A stretch of DNA of 64,000 bases, taken from contig CALVLH010000009.1 in assembly GCA_944336975.1 (NCBI GenBank), forward strand, positions 1 to 64,000. Reading direction: 5' to 3'. The position numbers and the translations under genes are program-made. The notes under the pieces were generated by a model. The model was not told the DNA's origin. It saw nothing but the letters and a program-made list of their open reading frames with translations, and did not search any database. Positions 59,345 through 64,000 of the stretch are shown here, in pieces (the first letter of the stretch is position 1; each line of letters opens with the position of its first letter). The stretch comes from an uncultured Clostridia bacterium. Its GTDB lineage: Bacteria; Bacillota; Clostridia; Christensenellales; Borkfalkiaceae.

Positions 59345-59395
59345 TCCGTCCTCGGGCGATCATCGGCAAAGCCGATCGCCGTCCCGAGTGTCCCC
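59345..59395 (-). other. Leader hairpin before the lipoprotein gene
   Basis: Minus strand CTCGGG and GGCGATCGGC fold back on GCCGATGATCGCC and CGAG. The long stem lies between the promoter (59460-59488) and the TTG start in a 120-base leader. It could be an attenuator; no U-run follows. Confidence 0.5.
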
Positions 59396-59459
59396 GATTG
59401 ACAAATTTTCCGCACATGGCGTTTTCTCGCAAAACGCACCGCGCTCTTAAATCGATTGA

Positions 59460-59488
59460 ATTATATCATACCGCATTGCACTTGTCAA
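59460..59488 (-). promoter_or_regulatory. Consensus promoter of the lipoprotein-ABC operon
   Basis: Minus strand TTGACA-17 bases-TATAAT, perfect consensus. Confidence 0.93.
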
Positions 59489-59534
59489 TTATCCTGATCG
59501 CGAATGTTCCCCGTTTTGTTTTTAGAACACGATC

Positions 59535-59597
59535 CCGCCGCCATGTCCGCGTACGCCCTTTGCGGCAAAAGCCGTCTCGCTCGGGACATGGCGGCGG
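59535..59597. repeat. Perfect 14-bp inverted repeat with nested hairpin
   Basis: CCGCCGCCATGTCC (59535-59548) and its complement (59584-59597) enclose 35 bases that themselves hold a CGGC/GCCG hairpin with a TTTT or AAAA loop. No gene covers it. It lies between the nucleoside-transporter terminator and the lipoprotein promoter. Confidence 0.7.
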
Positions 59598-59642
59598 CTT
59601 TTGCGGAAAAAAACAGACACGGTGCCCTTTCGCAAAAAGCGA

Positions 59643-59679
59643 TCAAAAAAAACGCCCGCTCCCCTTTCGGAGAGCGGGC
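59643..59679 (-). terminator. Terminator of the BMP-type ABC importer operon
   Basis: Minus strand GCCCGCTCTCC-GAAA-GGGGAGCGGGC (one G:T pair) followed by GTTTTTTTT. Confidence 0.93.
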
Positions 59680-59692
59680 GGGTTGACAATAG

Positions 59693-60658
59693 TTATCGTT
59701 CCTCTCGGAAATAATTGAGTCCGAGGCTCGCAGGCGGCTGATTTTCGCGCTTTTTGCGCATACTCGTCAGCACCAGCACGATGACGGTCACGACGTAAGG
59801 GAGCATCTTGATGATGTCGCGCATCGCGAACGTCACATCGAGATAGTTGGGAAGCAGGTACAGCGCCGCAAACAGGATGGAACCGAAGATCCCCAGCCAG
59901 GGTTTCCACATCGTGAAGATAACGAGCGCGACGGCGAGCCAGCCGAGCGCTTCGGTAGAGGTAAGACCGCTGTCCCATGCCCCCATATAGTCAAAGACAT
60001 AGAACAGACCGCCCAGTCCCGAGATCGCGCTGCCCACGATCGTCGCCGTATAGCGATACCCCGTCACGTTGACGCCCGCGGCGTCCGCCGTCGCGGGATT
60101 TTCGCCCACCGCGCGCAGGTGCAGTCCCATGCGCGTTTTGGAGAAGCAGACGGACGCGACGATCGCGACCGCGATCGCGAGATAGACGAGGATCCCGTAA
60201 GAGAGGAACAGCTCGCCGAACCAGCCGAGTTTATCCGCAAACGGGAGCGACGCGCGGAAATATCCGCACAGCTTTCCGATCGCCGCGTCGAATTCCGTGC
60301 CGAAATTCGCCTTGATGAACTTGCCGAGCCCCACGCCGAACGTGGTGATCATGAGCCCCGTCACATTCTGATTCGCGCGGAGCGTGACGGTGAGGAAGCT
60401 GTACAAAAGCCCCATCAGTCCCGAGCCGAGCAAAGTGAACAGCAGCGGGACAAATACCGCGAGGAAGGGATTGATCTGCGCCGCGGCATTGACATAGATC
60501 ATACCGCCCCAGCCGCCGAACGCCGCGCCCACACACATGATGCCGGGCGTGCCCAGGTTCAGGTGTCCCGATTTTTCGGTGATCGTTTCTCCTGTGGAGC
60601 CGAACAGGAAGACGGTGCTGAATCTGATCGCAGAAGCAATAAATGAGATAATGTTCAT
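59693..60658 (-). CDS. ABC transporter permease, nucleoside/BMP type (YufQ/NupQ-like)
   Basis: 321 residues with about eight membrane helices. TGETITEKSGHLNLGTPGIMCVGA, LRANQNVTGLMITTFGVGLGKF and KTRMGLHLRAVGENPATADAAGVNV are typical of the second permease of BMP-family nucleoside importers. It overlaps the other permease by four bases (ATGA). The substrate (purine nucleosides in known homologues) is inferred from family and neighbours. Confidence 0.9.
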   Translation of the reverse strand: MNIISFIASAIRFSTVFLFGSTGETITEKSGHLNLGTPGIMCVGAAFGGWGGMIYVNAAAQINPFLAVFVPLLFTLLGSGLMGLLYSFLTVTLRANQNVTGLMITTFGVGLGKFIKANFGTEFDAAIGKLCGYFRASLPFADKLGWFGELFLSYGILVYLAIAVAIVASVCFSKTRMGLHLRAVGENPATADAAGVNVTGYRYTATIVGSAISGLGGLFYVFDYMGAWDSGLTSTEALGWLAVALVIFTMWKPWLGIFGSILFAALYLLPNYLDVTFAMRDIIKMLPYVVTVIVLVLTSMRKKRENQPPASLGLNYFREER

Positions 60659-62133
60659 TCCGCTTTGTCCTCCCCGTCCGTTTTCTCCGTTTCTTTCGTC
60701 TCCGCGGTCTCGTCCGCGGGTCCTTCGCCGCCTTGCGGCTTATCCTTCCTGCGGAACTTTTCGCTCAGGAACGCCTTGCAACGCTGTGCGCCTTCTTTGA
60801 CCTTCTGCGCACACTTCTTCGCCGTGTCGGCAACCGCGTCCGCGCCCTTTTTAAGCGCTTCGCCCGTCTTATCGACGATCTTTCTCAAAAGAGCCGCGTC
60901 CTCTTCTTCGGGCGTCTGAGCGCGCTCTTCGCCCTGTTGCGTTTCCTCCTGTGCGGTCGCTTCCGCCGTCTGTGAAGTCGTTTCCGCGCCTTCGATCTGC
61001 CGCGCCTCGCCTTGCGTTTCCGCGATCAACGCAGGCTCTGCCGCAACCGTCTGCGCCTTTTCGTGGCGGCGCTTGATCTGATAGGACAGGAAGAATTCGC
61101 AGCCGATGATGATGAAGAACACGATACCCGTGATGATCGCGGAGAACGCGTCGTTGGTGAGGTTGAGCGGGACCATGCCTCTGTCGAGGAACACGACGAG
61201 GAAGGAAGTGAGGATCATATACAGCGGGTTGAATTTGCCCAGCCAGCTCACGATGATCGCCGTGAAGCCCTGTCCGCCCGCCGTCGCCGTGGTGACGGTG
61301 CCGTTGATCGCGCCCGTGAGCAGGAGCCCCGCCACGCCGCAGATCGCACCCGAAACCGCCATCGTTCGGATGATGACCTTTTTGACGTCGATCCCGATAT
61401 AACGCGCGGTATTTTCGCTCTCACCGACGACGGAAAGCTCATAGCCGTGCTTGCTGTATTTTAGATAGACGAACATCCCCGCCGTCAGAAGTGCGACGAC
61501 GATGATGGGCAGAAGATACATATTCCCGAGTTGGGGAAGCATGATCCCGTGCAGGTGCGTCTCGTTTTTCAGCGTTCCCGAGCCGTCCTTGACCCAAACG
61601 TTGGTGAAGAAGGAGACAAGCTGCATCGCGATGTAATTCATCATGAGCGTGAACAGTGTCTCGTTGGTGTTCCAGAACGCCTTGAAGATCGCGGGAATGA
61701 CCGCCCACAGAGCGCCTGCCGCGATGCCCGCGACGATCATGCACAGCCATACGACGGGTTCGGGAAGTTTGTCGCCGAGATAATACATACAGATCGCGGT
61801 GGCAAGCCCGCCCATGAGCACCTGCCCTTCCGCGCCGATGTTCCAGAAGCGCATCTTGAACGCGGGCGCGAGCGCGAGCGCGATGCAAAGGAGAATGCTC
61901 AGATTGCGGAGCATGACCCAGATACGGCGTTCGGTACCGAAAATACCTTCAAAGAGCTTTCCGATAAAGGTAAACGGATCCACGCCGATGAGGATCCATG
62001 AAAGGATCCCCGAGACGAGAAAGGCGCCGAGCACCGTGATGACACGGACGAGCAGCGCGCGCTTCCACGAAACGGCGTCCCGCTTAGAGATATGGAAGAG
62101 CGGTTCATGCACTTTGCGTTCAGTTTTCGTCAT
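60655..62133 (-). CDS. ABC transporter permease, nucleoside/BMP type (YufP/NupP-like), with a long charged tail
   Basis: 492 residues. Residues 25-350 are the standard permease: LALAPAFKMRFWNIGAEGQVLMGGLATA, FWNTNETLFTLMMNYIA, VGESENTARYIGIDVKKVIIRTMAVSGAICGVAGLLLTGA. Residues 355-492 are an extra hydrophilic tail. It starts Glu/Thr/Gln-rich, continues into a helix-forming stretch (LLRKIVDKTGEALKKGADAVADTAKKCAQKVKEG) and ends Glu/Lys/Asp-rich. Homologues lack this tail. It overlaps the ATPase gene by 14 bases. Confidence 0.9.
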   Translation of the reverse strand: MTKTERKVHEPLFHISKRDAVSWKRALLVRVITVLGAFLVSGILSWILIGVDPFTFIGKLFEGIFGTERRIWVMLRNLSILLCIALALAPAFKMRFWNIGAEGQVLMGGLATAICMYYLGDKLPEPVVWLCMIVAGIAAGALWAVIPAIFKAFWNTNETLFTLMMNYIAMQLVSFFTNVWVKDGSGTLKNETHLHGIMLPQLGNMYLLPIIVVALLTAGMFVYLKYSKHGYELSVVGESENTARYIGIDVKKVIIRTMAVSGAICGVAGLLLTGAINGTVTTATAGGQGFTAIIVSWLGKFNPLYMILTSFLVVFLDRGMVPLNLTNDAFSAIITGIVFFIIIGCEFFLSYQIKRRHEKAQTVAAEPALIAETQGEARQIEGAETTSQTAEATAQEETQQGEERAQTPEEEDAALLRKIVDKTGEALKKGADAVADTAKKCAQKVKEGAQRCKAFLSEKFRRKDKPQGGEGPADETAETKETEKTDGEDKAE

Positions 62134-63757
62134 GAGCTTCCTCCTTTTCCGCCTGCGCGGGAATATTGCCCGTCATCAGCAGTCCGAGTTCTTCTTTCTT
62201 TGCCGTCCTGCCGTCCACGATGCCCGTGATCCTGCCGTCGCCGATGACCATGATCCGATCGCACAGTTCGATGAGAACGTCGAGGTCTTCCCCGACGAAG
62301 ATGACGGCGACGCCGCTCTCTTTCTGCTTGTTGAGAAGATTATAGATCGCGAACGAGGAGTTGATGTCCAGCCCGCGGACGGGATACGCCGCCATCAGCA
62401 CGGTGGGCGTCATGGCGATCTCGCGTCCGACGAGCACCTTCTGCACGTTGCCGCCCGAAAGCCTTCTGACGGGCGTATGCGCGCTCGGCGTCACTACCTC
62501 CAGCGTGCGGATGATGTCGTCCGCAAGGTGCGCGGGATCCTTGCGGTCGAGAAACGCTGACTTTCCTTTGCGGTAGCTGCGGAGCATCATGTTGTCCACG
62601 ATGTCCATGTTCCCGACCAGCCCCATGCCGAGGCGGTCTTCGGGGACGAAGGAAAGGCGCACGCCTAAGTCGCGGATCTCCATGGGCGTCTTGTCACGCA
62701 GGTTGATCGCTTGAGGTTCCTGAGCGTTTTCCGCATCCTTCCCGTCGGCTTTTTTCGTCTTTTCGGACTGTCCCTGTTCTTCTTCGCCGTTTTCTCCTTT
62801 TGCGGGCGGGAAATAGGTAATCTCGCCGCCGTCGATGTGCTGCAATCCTGCGATCGCTTCCAGAAGTTCGCGCTGGCCGCTCCCCGCGATGCCCGCAATG
62901 CCGAGGATCTCGCCCGAACGCGCCGTGAACGACACATCGTCGAGCACCTTTCTGCCCTCGCGGTCGGAGCAGTCGATATGCGATACGACCAGACGGTCGC
63001 ACACGTTTTGCGGCTCGGAGCGGTCGATGTTGAGGGAAACCTTCTTGCCCACCATCATCTCCGTAAGGATGGACTCGTTTGCCTCGGCGGTCGCAATGGT
63101 CGCGACGTGTTCGCCCTTGCGGAGCACGGCGACGCGGTCGGAGATCGCGAGCACTTCGTGCAGTTTATGCGTGATGATGAGGATGGACTTGCCGTCGTCG
63201 CGCATACGGCGCAGGACGGCGAAGAGTTTTTCCGTCTCCTGCGGGGTGAGCACGGCGGTCGGCTCGTCGAGAATGAGGATCTCCGCGCCGCGGTAAAGCA
63301 CTTTGATGATCTCCACCGTCTGCTTTTCGGAGACGGACATCTCGTAGATCTTCTTTTTCGCGTCCACGCGGAAACCGTACTTTTCGGCGATCTCCGTCAC
63401 GCGGGCGTTGACCTCTTTGAGGCGGTATCGCTTATCCTTGATGCCGAGCGCGACGTTTTCGCCCGCCGTAAAGACGTCGACCAGCTTGAAATGCTGATGG
63501 ATCATGCCGATCCCGTAATGGAACGCGTCTTTGGGGGAGCGGATGACGACGGGCTGACCGTTGACGGCGATATGCCCCTCATCGGGGAAATAGATGCCCG
63601 AGATCATGTTCATCAGCGTCGTCTTTCCGCTGCCGTTCTCCCCGAGCACGGCGAGGATCTCCCCCTTATAGACGGTGAGATCGACGTCCTTGTTCGCCAC
63701 GACTTCGCCGAAATATTTGGAAATGTGATTGAGTTCAAGCGCGACAGCCTGTTCCAA
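62120..63757 (-). CDS. ABC transporter ATP-binding protein, nucleoside/BMP type (YufO/NupO-like)
   Basis: 545 residues with two ATPase domains. The first has Walker A GENGSGKTTLMN, signature MSVSEKQTVEI and Walker B ILILDEPTAVLTPQE. The second has a degenerate Walker A (GIAGSGQRELL), signature LSGGNVQKVLVGREI and the region PTVLMAAYPVRGLDI; this asymmetry is normal for the family. The TTG start at 63757 is chosen for GGAGG seven bases upstream. An ATG 12 codons earlier has no such site. An insert of about 45 charged residues (GENGEEEQGQSEKTKKADGK and following) sits after the second P-loop; homologues lack it. Confidence 0.92.
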   Translation of the reverse strand: MEQAVALELNHISKYFGEVVANKDVDLTVYKGEILAVLGENGSGKTTLMNMISGIYFPDEGHIAVNGQPVVIRSPKDAFHYGIGMIHQHFKLVDVFTAGENVALGIKDKRYRLKEVNARVTEIAEKYGFRVDAKKKIYEMSVSEKQTVEIIKVLYRGAEILILDEPTAVLTPQETEKLFAVLRRMRDDGKSILIITHKLHEVLAISDRVAVLRKGEHVATIATAEANESILTEMMVGKKVSLNIDRSEPQNVCDRLVVSHIDCSDREGRKVLDDVSFTARSGEILGIAGIAGSGQRELLEAIAGLQHIDGGEITYFPPAKGENGEEEQGQSEKTKKADGKDAENAQEPQAINLRDKTPMEIRDLGVRLSFVPEDRLGMGLVGNMDIVDNMMLRSYRKGKSAFLDRKDPAHLADDIIRTLEVVTPSAHTPVRRLSGGNVQKVLVGREIAMTPTVLMAAYPVRGLDINSSFAIYNLLNKQKESGVAVIFVGEDLDVLIELCDRIMVIGDGRITGIVDGRTAKKEELGLLMTGNIPAQAEKEEAHDEN

Positions 63758-63802
63758 ACCGTTACCTCCGTATGTCTTTTCTTTGGGTATCAAACGGAAT
63801 GA

Positions 63803-63824
63803 GGCGGAGCATAACTCCGCCTTT
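63803..63824 (-). other. Intercistronic hairpin between binding protein and ATPase genes
   Basis: Minus strand GGCGGAG-TTATG-CTCCGCC followed by TCATT. There is no U-run, so it is more likely to protect the upstream mRNA and allow higher expression of the binding protein than to end transcription. Confidence 0.6.
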
Positions 63825-63855
63825 TCCTTTCTGTTCAGTTTGCGTTTTCCGCCGA

Positions 63856-64000
63856 TCAGGTCGTGATGCTCGTGATGCCGTCGATGATGATGTCGAAATA
63901 AGGAGCGGAGCGGTATTCCGATTCATGGAAATATCCGCCCGAAATCGCTTCCGTTTCGGGGACATAATCGCCTGCGTCGTCCACGTCCGCAAGGTAAGAA
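63856..64000 (-). CDS. BMP-family substrate-binding lipoprotein, C-terminal fragment
   Basis: The last 47 residues are visible (SYLADVDDAGDYVPETEAIS, then SAPYFDIIIDGITSITT). The position directly before the ATPase and two permeases and the style of this C-terminus fit the basic-membrane-protein (BmpA/NupN-like) nucleoside-binding lipoprotein. The signal peptide and body lie beyond the right window edge. Confidence 0.65.
   Translation of the reverse strand, partial: SYLADVDDAGDYVPETEAISGGYFHESEYRSAPYFDIIIDGITSITT

Noticed and set aside
59504..59686. A 60-codon plus-strand frame over the inverted repeat
   Set aside because: No ribosome site, and it runs into the terminator of the opposite operon.

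Overview
The window is a chromosomal segment of an anaerobic low-G+C-phylum bacterium (Bacillota, class Clostridia) with a fairly GC-rich genome. Evidence: the conserved runs rpsB-tsf-pyrH-frr-uppS-cdsA-dxr-rseP and comM-dprA-topA-trmFO-hslV, strong Shine-Dalgarno sites (GGAGG), sigma-A type promoters with 17-bp spacers, a type III glutamine synthetase, and an oxygen-defence set of flavodiiron protein, rubredoxins and rubrerythrin. The gut-associated Christensenellales lineages are a plausible home, but that is a guess from gene style, not a measurement.

Layout. 1-8.2 kb (minus): an operon from a large glycosyltransferase-like membrane protein through comM, dprA, topA, trmFO and hslV (cut by the window edge). 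8.3-12.0 kb (minus): rplS alone, then recF, a PHP phosphoesterase and a VanW-family protein. 12.1-17.5 kb is the only plus-strand block: dnaA, mnmG and a thiamine transporter behind a TPP riboswitch, with a minus-strand HD nucleotidase gene inside it. 17.7-25 kb (minus): translation and envelope genes in two or three transcripts. 25.2-28.2 kb: lon and ysxC. 28.3-29.7 kb: flavodiiron protein and rubredoxin.

30-50 kb is the accessory part. It holds a flavin-binding lipoprotein, a 14.9-kb gene for a 4,961-residue surface protein (beta-helix, GLUG motifs and about 30 InlB-type B-repeats), a cytosolic protein joining one B-repeat to a ribosomal-protein-uL15-like domain, and two multi-rubredoxin proteins, one a ferredoxin-rubredoxin-rubrerythrin-rubredoxin fusion that keeps an internal ribosome binding site. 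The giant protein carries one more B-repeat after its C-terminal membrane segment, so it probably lies in the cytoplasm. The neighbouring uL15-like protein has the same kind of domain at its N-terminus. This pair is the best candidate here for an undescribed system.

50-64 kb (minus): MscS channel with a single-pass receptor-like protein, type III glutamine synthetase, a lipoprotein with a MacB-like ABC exporter, and a nucleoside/BMP-type ABC importer (two permeases, the ATPase and the end of the binding lipoprotein). No tRNA, rRNA, insertion sequence, phage gene or CRISPR array was seen. Family assignments come from recognised motifs only; no search was run.
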